Below, piece after piece: positions 44,480-52,733 of a stretch of 64,000 bases of DNA. The stretch's first letter is position 1, and every line of letters begins with the position of its first letter. The DNA comes from Brachyspira aalborgi (lineage in GTDB: Bacteria; Spirochaetota; Brachyspiria; Brachyspirales; Brachyspiraceae): positions 496,001 to 560,000 of the forward strand of contig NZ_SAXU01000001.1 of the NCBI RefSeq assembly GCF_008016455.1, read 5' to 3'. Made by a program: the position numbers and the translations under genes. Under the pieces are notes generated by a model that worked only from the letters and a program-made list of their open reading frames with translations, was not told the origin of the DNA and ran no database searches.

Positions 44480-45454
44480 TCAAACAAAATGGCAGGCGCA
44501 AAAATGTCCCTTTTCAATCTCTCTAAACTCGGGAATTTTTTCAGAACATATAGCTTCCGCTTTTGGACATCTCGTTCTAAATTTGCATCCCGAAGGCGGA
44601 TTTATTGGAGAGGGAATCTCGCCCGAAAGTATTATTCTTTTTTTAGTTTTTGCAACCGAAGGTTCTGAAATTGGAATTGCAGAAATTAAAGATTGCGTAT
44701 AAGGATGAAGCGAATTAGTATATAAAGACTCGCTTTCGGTAAGCTCAACTACATTTCCCAAATACATAACGGCTATTCTTTTGCATAATTGACGAACTAC
44801 AGCCAAATCATGAGCGATAAAAAGATAAGTCAATTTCAAATCTTGCTGCATATCGTAAAGCATATTTATAATCTGCGCTTGAATAGAAACATCCAAAGCC
44901 GAAACAGGCTCATCGCAAACTATAAACTCAGGGCTAACCGCTAAAGCTCTCGCTATTCCAATTCTCTGTCTCTGTCCGCCTGAAAATTCATGAGGATATC
45001 TTTGAGCCTGCTCGGCGTTTAATCCCACAAGTTTAAGAAGTTCTATAATTTTATCTCTTCTTTCTTTTTTTGTGGAATATAATTTATGAACATCCAAAGC
45101 TTCGCCAATTATATCTTCAACCGTCATACGCGGATTTAAAGAAGCGTAAGGGTCTTGAAAAATTATTTGCATTTTTTTCGCGTAATTTCTATAATTTTCT
45201 TTATTAATTTCTTCGCCGTCAAAAAATATTTTTCCGCTTGTCGGATTGTAGAGATGTAGCAATGTTCTTCCTAAAGTTGTTTTTCCGCTTCCCGATTCTC
45301 CCACTAATCCGAAAGTCTCGCCTCTGTATATATTAAATGAAACTCCATCAACGGCTTTAACGGTTTGAGTCGCTCTTCCGAAAAGTCCGCCTTTTATCTT
45401 AAAATGCTGTTTTAAGTCTTGAATTTCTATTAAAGGTTTTGTTAAATTTTCCAT
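44480..45454 (-). CDS. oppF: Oligopeptide/dipeptide ABC transporter ATPase OppF
   Basis: The 324-residue ATPase has Walker [14 protein letters not shown], the signature [15 protein letters not shown] and Walker [13 protein letters not shown]. The C-terminal oligopeptide extension has the Cys cluster ([20 protein letters not shown]). It forms a heterodimer with OppD under the OppB/OppC channel. It is the last gene of a four-gene operon. Confidence 0.95.
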   Translation of the reverse strand: MENLTKPLIEIQDLKQHFKIKGGLFGRATQTVKAVDGVSFNIYRGETFGLVGESGSGKTTLGRTLLHLYNPTSGKIFFDGEEINKENYRNYAKKMQIIFQDPYASLNPRMTVEDIIGEALDVHKLYSTKKERRDKIIELLKLVGLNAEQAQRYPHEFSGGQRQRIGIARALAVSPEFIVCDEPVSALDVSIQAQIINMLYDMQQDLKLTYLFIAHDLAVVRQLCKRIAVMYLGNVVELTESESLYTNSLHPYTQSLISAIPISEPSVAKTKKRIILSGEIPSPINPPSGCKFRTRCPKAEAICSEKIPEFREIEKGHFCACHFV

Positions 45455-45491
45455 TAAAAATATCTCTCTTAATTTAATTTTTAATTCTTAA

Positions 45492-46466
45492 TCATTTAGG
45501 CATTTCATGAAGCCAACAAGCCGAAAAATGCCCTTCTTCAAATTGAACTATCGGCGGTTTATTGTCAATGCAAACTTTCATGCATTCCTCACATCTTGTG
45601 CTAAAAGGACATCCCGCTTTCATATTTAACAAATCTATTGGCGTTCCTTCTATTGGAATTAATCTATCTTGTTTAATATCTATTCTAGGAAGCGATTTCA
45701 AAAGTCCTAAAGTATAAGGATGTTTTGGACGCTCAAATATATCGAAAACCGTTCCTCTCTCAACTATTCCGCCGCCATACATAACTATAATATCATCCGC
45801 CATATCCGCGACTATTCCAAAATCATGCGTAATTAAAATAACAGCCATTTGAATTTTTTTCTGAATATCTTTTATAAGTTCTAATATTTGAGCTTGTATA
45901 GTAACATCGAGAGCCGTTGTAGGTTCGTCCGCTATAAGTATTTGAGGATTTCCCGCCAAAGCCATAGCTATCATAATTCTTTGACGCATTCCGCCCGAAA
46001 GTTCATGCGGATATTGTCCCATTCTTCTTTTAGGTTCGTTTATTCCGACTAAATTTAATAATTCTATTATTCTATTTATTGCCGCCGTTTTGCTTATTTT
46101 TTGATGAGTAGTTAAAGCTTCGGTTAGTTGATTTCCTATAGTATATACGGGATTTAAGCAAGTCATTGGGTCTTGAAATATCATTGAGATTGCATCGCCT
46201 CTGATTTTTCTTTTTTCATGTTCTGAAAGTTTAATTAAATCTTTTCCTTCAAAAAAAATCTCTCCGTTTATAATTTTTCCAGGCTCTTCTATAAGTCCCA
46301 TAATAGAATATGCAGAAACGCTTTTTCCCGAACCCGATTCTCCTACGATTCCCAATACTTTTGATTTATCGAGTTTATAAGATATATTATTAACCGCTTT
46401 AACCTCTCCCGATGGAGTAAAAAAAGATACGCTCAAATTTTTAACTTCTAATAAATTGCTATTCAT
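45492..46466 (-). CDS. oppD: Oligopeptide/dipeptide ABC transporter ATPase OppD
   Basis: The 324-residue ATPase has Walker A GESGSGKSVSAYS, signature LSGGMRQRIMIAMALA and Walker B ILIADEPTTALD. The Cys-bearing C-terminal tail (AGCPFSTRCEECMKVC) is typical of OppD/DppD. Placed between oppC and oppF. Confidence 0.95.
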   Translation of the reverse strand: MNSNLLEVKNLSVSFFTPSGEVKAVNNISYKLDKSKVLGIVGESGSGKSVSAYSIMGLIEEPGKIINGEIFFEGKDLIKLSEHEKRKIRGDAISMIFQDPMTCLNPVYTIGNQLTEALTTHQKISKTAAINRIIELLNLVGINEPKRRMGQYPHELSGGMRQRIMIAMALAGNPQILIADEPTTALDVTIQAQILELIKDIQKKIQMAVILITHDFGIVADMADDIIVMYGGGIVERGTVFDIFERPKHPYTLGLLKSLPRIDIKQDRLIPIEGTPIDLLNMKAGCPFSTRCEECMKVCIDNKPPIVQFEEGHFSACWLHEMPK

Positions 46467-46484
46467 TTAATTTCCTTTTTTAAT

Positions 46485-47465
46485 TTATCTATTTTTCATA
46501 CGAGGGTCTAAAGCGTCCCTTAAACCGTCTCCTACCAAATTAAAACATAAAATTATAACACTAATCAATGCCGCAGGAAATAATAATTGATAAGGATAAG
46601 AATAAACTCCGCTTACGGCGTTTGAAGTTAAAGAGCCAAGCGAAACCATAGGAGCGCTTACGCCAAGCCCTAAAAAACTTAAAAACGCTTCAACAAAAAT
46701 TGCATTCGGTATTTGCACCATAGCCGAAACTATAATAGCGCCCATAGCGTTTGGCACTAAATGTTTAAATATTATTCTTAAATGCGGAGTTCCCAAAGCC
46801 CTTGCAGCCGTTATAAATTCCTGTCCTTTCAAAGCTAAAATTTGTCCTCTTGTCATTCTTGCCATATTTGTCCAATATAATAAAGATATAACTATAAATA
46901 TGCTAAATAAACCAGGTCCTAAAAGCCCGATTCCTCTTAAAGATTCGCTTTGCAAAAATAATTTATCCATAGGAGCTTTTAATACAACCGAAAGCAAAAC
47001 TACTATTAAAAGAGTTGGGACAGCGCTTATAATATCGACAATTCGCATCATAATATTATCAAGCATTCCGCCAAAATATCCCGAAATTGAACCGTAAACG
47101 ATTCCAATTATAACTACTAATGTAGCCGAAACTATTCCGATTAAAAGAGAAATTCTCGCTCCTATCATGCATCTAACAAGCAAATCTCTTCCCAAAGTAT
47201 CCGTTCCAAAAGGATGCTCAAAAGTAGGCAAACTATTTTCAACTCCTCTATTTATTTGAGCGTATCCATATTCCGAAAAAATAGGAATAAATATTGAAAG
47301 AATGGCTATGATTCCTATTATTATAATTGAAACTAAAGCGACTTTATTTTTTTTGAATCTTCTATAAGCATCCTGCCAATAAGTTACGCTTTCTCTCTGA
47401 ACTTCTACGGAATATTTTTCTTCTTCGGTAGCCTTTTCAAATAATGATTTATCTAATATTTCCAT
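46485..47465 (-). CDS. oppC: Oligopeptide/dipeptide ABC transporter permease OppC
   Basis: The 326-residue inner-membrane permease has an N-terminal cytoplasmic tail, TM1 (VSIIIIGIIAILSIFIPIFS), FGTDTLGRDLLVRCMIGARISL, and the EAA loop GQEFITAARALGTPHLRIIFKHLVPNA contacting the ATPase. It follows oppB by 40 nt. Confidence 0.95.
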   Translation of the reverse strand: MEILDKSLFEKATEEEKYSVEVQRESVTYWQDAYRRFKKNKVALVSIIIIGIIAILSIFIPIFSEYGYAQINRGVENSLPTFEHPFGTDTLGRDLLVRCMIGARISLLIGIVSATLVVIIGIVYGSISGYFGGMLDNIMMRIVDIISAVPTLLIVVLLSVVLKAPMDKLFLQSESLRGIGLLGPGLFSIFIVISLLYWTNMARMTRGQILALKGQEFITAARALGTPHLRIIFKHLVPNAMGAIIVSAMVQIPNAIFVEAFLSFLGLGVSAPMVSLGSLTSNAVSGVYSYPYQLLFPAALISVIILCFNLVGDGLRDALDPRMKNR

Positions 47466-47505
47466 TTTATTCCTTCTATCTGTTTAATTAAATTTAATTA
47501 TTAAA

Positions 47506-48426
47506 TTATTCCTGAATTTTAATTCTTGGGTCTATAACTCCGTAAGACAAATCTACTAAAAAATTCATTGCTATTAAAAAAGCGCCATAAAATATCGTAA
47601 CTCCAAGTATCGTTGGATAATCTCTTTGAGTAATGCTTTCTACAAAATATCTTCCCAAACCAGGAATATTAAATATTTTTTCAACGACAAAAGAACCTGT
47701 AAGTATTCCCGCCGATAAAGGTCCTAAATAAGTGACAATAGGAATAATCGCATTTCTTAAGGCATGCTTAAATATTATAAATCCTCTTGAAACTCCTTTT
47801 GCTCTTGCAGTTTTAATATAATCTTGATGAATAACATCGAGCATTGAACTTCGCATTAATCTTGCCATAAAACTTAAAGAACTGAAACTTAAAGCAAATC
47901 CTGGCATTATATATTGACTAAAAGAATCAAAACCGTAAGCGGGAAGAAGTCTTAATTGAACGGAAAATATAATAATCGAAACCGTAGCGACAACAAAACT
48001 TGGAACGGCAATTCCCAAAGTGGCGGCAACCATTACGACTCTGTCTATAACTTTTCCCTGTCTTAAAGCGGCGATTATTCCAAATAAAACTCCTACCGTT
48101 GTAGATATAAACATGCTGAAAATACCAAGCCTAAAAGAAACGGGAAAAGCTCTCTTTATAGTGCCTGAAACCGATTGTCCTATTTTTGTAAGCGAAGTTC
48201 CCAAATCTCCTTTAATTGCATTTTTAAGATAATTTCCGTATTGCACTATTAAAGGTTTGTCTAATCCGTATTTTCTATTTAAATTTTCTAAAGCGACTTT
48301 GCTTAAAGGTTTTTCTCCAACGAAAGGTCCGCCTGGAACCGTATGCATTAAAAAGAAAGTTATAGTAACTATCACGAATAAAGTTAATATCGATATAAAT
48401 AATCTTCTTATAATGTAATCGAACAT
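47506..48426 (-). CDS. oppB: Oligopeptide/dipeptide ABC transporter permease OppB
   Basis: The 306-residue permease has six membrane spans, the N-terminal IIRRLFISILTLFVIVTITF, FFLMHTVPGGPF, and an EAA loop (QDYIKTARAKGVSRGFIIFKHALRNA). It is the first gene of oppBCDF. No periplasmic binding protein gene lies in the surrounding sequence. Confidence 0.95.
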   Translation of the reverse strand: MFDYIIRRLFISILTLFVIVTITFFLMHTVPGGPFVGEKPLSKVALENLNRKYGLDKPLIVQYGNYLKNAIKGDLGTSLTKIGQSVSGTIKRAFPVSFRLGIFSMFISTTVGVLFGIIAALRQGKVIDRVVMVAATLGIAVPSFVVATVSIIIFSVQLRLLPAYGFDSFSQYIMPGFALSFSSLSFMARLMRSSMLDVIHQDYIKTARAKGVSRGFIIFKHALRNAIIPIVTYLGPLSAGILTGSFVVEKIFNIPGLGRYFVESITQRDYPTILGVTIFYGAFLIAMNFLVDLSYGVIDPRIKIQE

Positions 48427-48863
48427 AAATTCTTACCTCTAAATTTTATTTACTCCCATTACTTATAATTTTTATTAATTGCAAATTATATAATAAATTT
48501 TGAATTTTTTCAAATATATTTTAACTATAAAATATTTTATTTGTATGGAATTTAAGTATAAAAAATTATTTTTCTTGCTCTTTGCGTGTAAATAAAAATA
48601 TTATGTCCTTTTTTATACCGTCAATTTGTAGTTTATTAGTATTTGATATATTTTAAATTTTTATCTATTTTGCAACGAGAGTTTTATTCCCATTATTTAT
48701 GAATATAAAAATCTTACTTAATTTTTTTACTTTATAAAAAAATTATCTTAAGTCTAATTCTAAAATAAATAAATAATAAAAAAATGTTATTTCAATAATC
48801 ATTATTTTAAAAATTATTCTTATTTTTTAGTATAAAATCTTTAATTTAAATTATTCATAATTT
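48427..48863. other. AT-rich region between patatin gene and oppB
   Basis: These 437 bases contain no credible gene. A weak promoter-like pair on the minus strand (TTGACG and TAATAT around 48615-48640, 15 bp apart) could drive oppBCDF. No hairpin with GC stem or riboswitch pattern was recognised. Confidence 0.5.
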
Positions 48864-49883
48864 TTATTTTATATTCTTCCGTTTTTCTTCTTCCAAATAA
48901 AATTTTTTAGCTTCTTCAATATTTGCAAATTTTTCCATATTATCATTTAAATTTGATTTTAAAAGTTTTCTTTCCTCAAGGAGCGCTTTTCTGTTTTCTT
49001 TAAATATTTTTTCATGTTCTCGCATCATATCCAAATCTTTTATTATTCCAGCTCCAGCTTTAGCGATATCTACTACGGGCTGCAATATTTCCTTTGCATC
49101 TCTATAGCCTTGTTCTATTCTTCTATAAGCGCCTTCGGTAGAAAAATCTAAAGTGCCTTTGAAAAAATTACCCAAATCTTCTTGCGGACATATTTCGTAT
49201 ATATTGACGCCTTCTCTTCTGTCTTTTAAAATCTCGTCCGCTTTTAAATGAATTACTATTATATCGCTGCATCCTTCTTCATAAAGAGGAGTTATTGGAG
49301 AGTTGTCTTTTATTCCGCCGTCATAATAATATTTTCCTTCTATCTCTTCTTTTGGAAATATAATCGGTATCGCCGATGTTGCAAGAAGAATTTTTTTTAT
49401 AGTTTCAGTATCGTAACCGTTTAACTTAAAATATCTAGTTTCAAAAAGCGGAAGCTCAACACAAGTCGCGTAAATAGGAAATTCCATTTTTGAAAGTTCA
49501 TTTAAATCTATATATTCGTCTATTATTTCAATCAATCCTTTTCTTGAAAAATATCCTCTTGTCGATAACATTGTAAAAAAAGATATTATAGAAGCCCCTG
49601 GAACAAAATTTTGTATTCCAAATTGCAAAGCTATTTTACCACAAATTTCTTTTATATCTATATCGATACTTAAAATTTTATCCTGTATTTTCTGCGTCCA
49701 AATAGTTTCAGCCAAATCGTATTCGTCTAATGCAAAAAGACAAGAATTTAATCCTCCAACGGAAGTTCCCGAAATTGCGCTAATGCTGTTATAAAGTTTA
49801 GATTCTTTTAAATATTTCCAAACTCCTATTTGATAAGCGCCTCTTCCTCCGCCCCCGTCCAATACTATTCCTAATTTATCCAT
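48864..49883 (-). CDS. Patatin-like phospholipase
   Basis: The 339-residue protein has the oxyanion motif DGGGGRGAYQIG (9-20), the nucleophile elbow GTSVG (S41) and the catalytic Asp in YYDGGIKDNSPI, so the Ser-Asp dyad is complete. There is no signal peptide, so it acts inside the cell on membrane lipids. A C-terminal 120-residue helical region may regulate it. It lies 131 nt after the TPR gene (50015-51751) on the same strand, with an additional promoter in that gap. Confidence 0.9.
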   Translation of the reverse strand: MDKLGIVLDGGGGRGAYQIGVWKYLKESKLYNSISAISGTSVGGLNSCLFALDEYDLAETIWTQKIQDKILSIDIDIKEICGKIALQFGIQNFVPGASIISFFTMLSTRGYFSRKGLIEIIDEYIDLNELSKMEFPIYATCVELPLFETRYFKLNGYDTETIKKILLATSAIPIIFPKEEIEGKYYYDGGIKDNSPITPLYEEGCSDIIVIHLKADEILKDRREGVNIYEICPQEDLGNFFKGTLDFSTEGAYRRIEQGYRDAKEILQPVVDIAKAGAGIIKDLDMMREHEKIFKENRKALLEERKLLKSNLNDNMEKFANIEEAKKFYLEEEKRKNIK

Positions 49884-49913
49884 TTTATTTATTCCTTTTT
49901 CTTATTAAATTCA

Positions 49914-49942
49914 TTTATACTCGCATTTAAAATTACTCCCAA
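49914..49942 (-). promoter_or_regulatory. Predicted promoter of the patatin gene
   Basis: On the minus strand TTGGGA (49937-49942) and TATAAA (49914-49919) are 17 bp apart, about 30 nt upstream of the patatin ATG. Confidence 0.45.
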
Positions 49943-50014
49943 ATTACTAAAAATGCCCGATAAATTATTAGTTTAATTTGATTGTTCATTTTCTTTTTTA
50001 TTTTATTTTTAAAA

Positions 50015-51751
50015 TTATATGAAAGAATTTAATCTTTTAAGCATTTCCAATTCAAATTTGTCTTCCGAATTCGTATCAAAATCGCATTCTAATTTTGATA
50101 AATCGTTGAAGTATTCTCCCCAAGAATATTTTGTTTGTCCCTCATATCGAGGGTCAAAAGCTATTGCCTTATTTAAACATTCTTCAATCAAAAATCTATT
50201 TTTATTACCATCTCTTTTACCTAACGCATCAGCTTTATTAAAATATGCCAAAGCGTTATCTTTTTCTAATTTTATAGCTTTGTCGTAATATTCTACGGCT
50301 TTATCGTAATCTTCCAACATTCTATAAATTACGCCTAAATTAATATAGATATAAACGCTTTTATCCGAAAGTTCTATTGCTTTTTCTAACGCTTTAATTA
50401 CTTCTTCATAATTATTTTCTTTTTGCTTTTCTACAAATAATTTAATAAATGAACTTATGCCAAATCTATAATAATTTTGATAAGTTGCATTTCCTCTTTC
50501 AATCGCCAATTTATAATAATTTGGAAGCTCGTCAAATTCTCCAAGAGATAAAGACGCTTTCGCTAAACTCTCGTATATTTCAGAATTATCCATTCCGTTT
50601 TCTAAAGCCTTTTTAAGCAAAAATAAAGCTCCCTTAAAATCTTCCTCTCCAATCAATTCAATCGCATTATCGTAATAATTTTGAGCGGATGCGGGAATTT
50701 TCTTTATATTAATTTCTTCCGTTTCCGCAATTTCCACATTATCAATATTTGAAAGCTCGTTTATTATTGCAACGCTCAAATCAAAATATGAATTCTCTTT
50801 TTCTAAATCCATATTTAAATTATTATTTGCATAGCTTTTTAATAAACTAAATTGAACATCTTGCTCGGGCGATTTTGATATTTCTACTACGCTGTCGACA
50901 ATATATTTTTCTTCATTTTTCAAAGATTCTATTTTTTGTAAATTGCCAAGTAAAGGTATATAAATATCGTCTAATTCTTTAAGTTTAGCTTTATCTAAAG
51001 CTTCAAATAACTTGTTCGCTATTTTGTCATTTGAATTTAAAGTTTCGTATAAACTCAACATAGATATTTTATCTTTCGGATTAACTCCTATTTTATCCAT
51101 CATTGGCTTTAACATCATAATATCGTTTATAGAATAATTTCCTTTCGTAGCTAAAAAGAAATCGGATATAATGCATAATATTTTTTCATTGTCTGATAAG
51201 TCTTTATATAAAGTTCCTCCGAATTCCAAATATTCAATAGTCGACTCTAAATGAACGACATTCATACTTCTTTCCAATTTATCTATTCTTTGAGATTCTC
51301 TTATTAAAGAACTCATTGCCATAGTCATCATTTTATTTATTTGGGAATATATTTCGTTAAATTCTTTATCTATTTGATTACTCAAAGAATTTAATTTTAC
51401 ATTTACTCCCATAATTGCGTCAAAAGTTAATTTTCCCTGTTGAGCCAATTTAGCAATCATTTTTATACTTGCTTCTTGCGATATTGCAAAATCTCTGTCT
51501 ATCTCGCCTCTTAATTTTCTATTTTTTCCCGTAATATTTCCCAATAAATTTTTTAAAAAGCTTTGATTTGCCAATTCTGCGGCTCTTGCTTTTCCCGCGG
51601 CAACCGCGGCGCTTGCCTGCATTCCTAATCTTGTAAGCTCTTTATGGTTATTTTTGTGTTCTTCATAAGTTCTTTCGACATATTCGTCTATAGAAGTTAT
51701 TTCTTCGTTTGTTAATTCATTTTCAAACGGCATAGTTAATTTAGAATCCAT
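50015..51751 (-). CDS. Large TPR protein with helical N-terminal domain
   Basis: The 578-residue protein has an Ala-rich and amphipathic helical N-terminal part (about 25-165, MQASAAVAAGKARAAELANQ; MTMAMSSLIRESQRIDKL). A middle helical domain follows, and about five TPR units from 365 to the end (YINLGVIYRMLEDYDKAVEY). It has no signal peptide. Function unknown. It may scaffold or control the patatin encoded downstream. It is expressed from a consensus promoter through a leader that contains an ACTGA repeat. Confidence 0.8.
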   Translation of the reverse strand: MDSKLTMPFENELTNEEITSIDEYVERTYEEHKNNHKELTRLGMQASAAVAAGKARAAELANQSFLKNLLGNITGKNRKLRGEIDRDFAISQEASIKMIAKLAQQGKLTFDAIMGVNVKLNSLSNQIDKEFNEIYSQINKMMTMAMSSLIRESQRIDKLERSMNVVHLESTIEYLEFGGTLYKDLSDNEKILCIISDFFLATKGNYSINDIMMLKPMMDKIGVNPKDKISMLSLYETLNSNDKIANKLFEALDKAKLKELDDIYIPLLGNLQKIESLKNEEKYIVDSVVEISKSPEQDVQFSLLKSYANNNLNMDLEKENSYFDLSVAIINELSNIDNVEIAETEEINIKKIPASAQNYYDNAIELIGEEDFKGALFLLKKALENGMDNSEIYESLAKASLSLGEFDELPNYYKLAIERGNATYQNYYRFGISSFIKLFVEKQKENNYEEVIKALEKAIELSDKSVYIYINLGVIYRMLEDYDKAVEYYDKAIKLEKDNALAYFNKADALGKRDGNKNRFLIEECLNKAIAFDPRYEGQTKYSWGEYFNDLSKLECDFDTNSEDKFELEMLKRLNSFI

Positions 51752-51755
51752 AATA

Positions 51756-51887
51756 TTATCCTAGATTTATAATTAGTAAATAAACATAAGTTTGAATAAA
51801 ATTTAAAGTTAAGCCACTGAACTGAACTGAACTGAACTGAACTGAACTGCAGCAGTCAAAATTTATACGATTATTAATAATTTTCAT
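51756..51887 (-). CDS. Leader ORF carrying the ACTGA repeat
   Basis: On the minus strand an ATG at 51887 lies 6 nt after the -10 box and opens a 43-codon frame (MKIINNRINFDCCSSVQFSS at its start). It runs through the repeat and stops at TAA 51758-51756, four nt before the TPR gene ATG. The start has no ribosome-binding site but matches the leaderless layout of other genes here. It is probably regulatory. Repeat change would shift its end. Confidence 0.4.
   Translation of the reverse strand: MKIINNRINFDCCSSVQFSSVQFSGLTLNFIQTYVYLLIINLG
51816..51849. repeat. Pentanucleotide tandem repeat (ACTGA)6 plus ACTG
   Basis: Six perfect units at 51816-51845 plus ACTG. It lies in the 5' leader of the TPR gene (minus strand). 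Confidence 0.97.
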
Positions 51888-51893
51888 AGCATA

Positions 51894-51922
51894 ATTATAG
51901 CATTCTTCAAAATAAATGTCAA
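51894..51922 (-). promoter_or_regulatory. Consensus promoter of the TPR gene
   Basis: On the minus strand TTGACA (51917-51922) and TATAAT (51894-51899) are exactly 17 bp apart. The repeat leader follows and an 18-bp AT-rich array lies directly upstream of the -35 box. Confidence 0.85.
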
Positions 51923-51929
51923 GACTTTT

Positions 51930-52000
51930 GAATAAATAATTTAATTTGAATAAATAATTTAATTTGAATAAATAATTTAATTTGAATAAATAATTTAATT
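51930..52000. repeat. 18-bp tandem repeat, four copies
   Basis: GAATAAATAATTTAATTT occurs at 51930, 51948 and 51966, and a fourth copy from 51984 lacks only the last base. It begins 7 bp upstream of the TPR-gene -35 box and extends about 70 bp. Confidence 0.97.
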
Positions 52001-52062
52001 AATAAAATTATAATTATAATAATAGAATATATTTTACAATTAGAAATTTTTATAATCGATTT

Positions 52063-52599
52063 TTAATTTTTATACGCTTTTAATTTTCCAAATTCTATAA
52101 AATTGTTAAAATTAATCTCTTCCAAATAAGGAACGGGATATTCCGACATATCTTTTCCGTCTTTTAATGCTCCAAACATATTTAAATTATTTTTTTTCCA
52201 ATCGGATAATCTATTATAATAACTTTTTGTATATCCCGAAGTCATTTTTAAATTGTCATTTGAAAGAACAAAACTTACATACATACTAATATTTGTTTTT
52301 GGAACTGAAGATATTCCTTGAACATTATGAGCCACATAATCTAAAGACATTTTTTCATAATAATATGCATTCGTTTCGCTTTCTGCATAAATGAAAAATC
52401 CGATTCCTCTTTTCTTTCCGTTTATTTCGTATTCTACGCTTCCGTTATCCATAAAAGTATATAAATAACCGTTTGGAGCGACAACGCTTTTGCCTTTAAC
52501 TCTATTTATCCATATATTGTCATAATTTTTATTATAAACTTTTGTATTTGAAGCGCATGATATTAAAAATAATAATATAAAAATAAAATATGACTTCAT
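52063..52599 (-). CDS. Lipoprotein of unknown function
   Basis: The 178-residue product has a lipoprotein signal (SYFIFILLFLISCAS, Cys at about residue 15). The body is beta-rich with aromatic residues (GYLYTFMDNGSVEYEINGKKRGIGF) and ends in helical sequence. I do not recognise a family. The ATG is supported by AGGGG. It is divergent from mfd. Confidence 0.7.
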   Translation of the reverse strand: MKSYFIFILLFLISCASNTKVYNKNYDNIWINRVKGKSVVAPNGYLYTFMDNGSVEYEINGKKRGIGFFIYAESETNAYYYEKMSLDYVAHNVQGISSVPKTNISMYVSFVLSNDNLKMTSGYTKSYYNRLSDWKKNNLNMFGALKDGKDMSEYPVPYLEEINFNNFIEFGKLKAYKN

Positions 52600-52666
52600 T
52601 TATTGACTAACCCCTTTTTAAAAACCTTATAATATATTTTCGACTATTAATATTATAACTTAACTA

Positions 52667-52695
52667 TTGCAATTTAATTGGATATTATTTATATT
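52667..52695 (+). promoter_or_regulatory. Predicted mfd promoter
   Basis: TTGCAA (52667-52672) and TATATT (52690-52695) are 17 bp apart, about 38 nt before the ATG. Confidence 0.45.
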
Positions 52696-52733
52696 ATAAA
52701 ATCTATAAAAAATCAATATAAAAAAAGAGGAAA

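Noticed and set aside
51930-52000. CRISPR array
   Set aside because: The 18-bp units are directly tandem without spacers and there are no cas genes.
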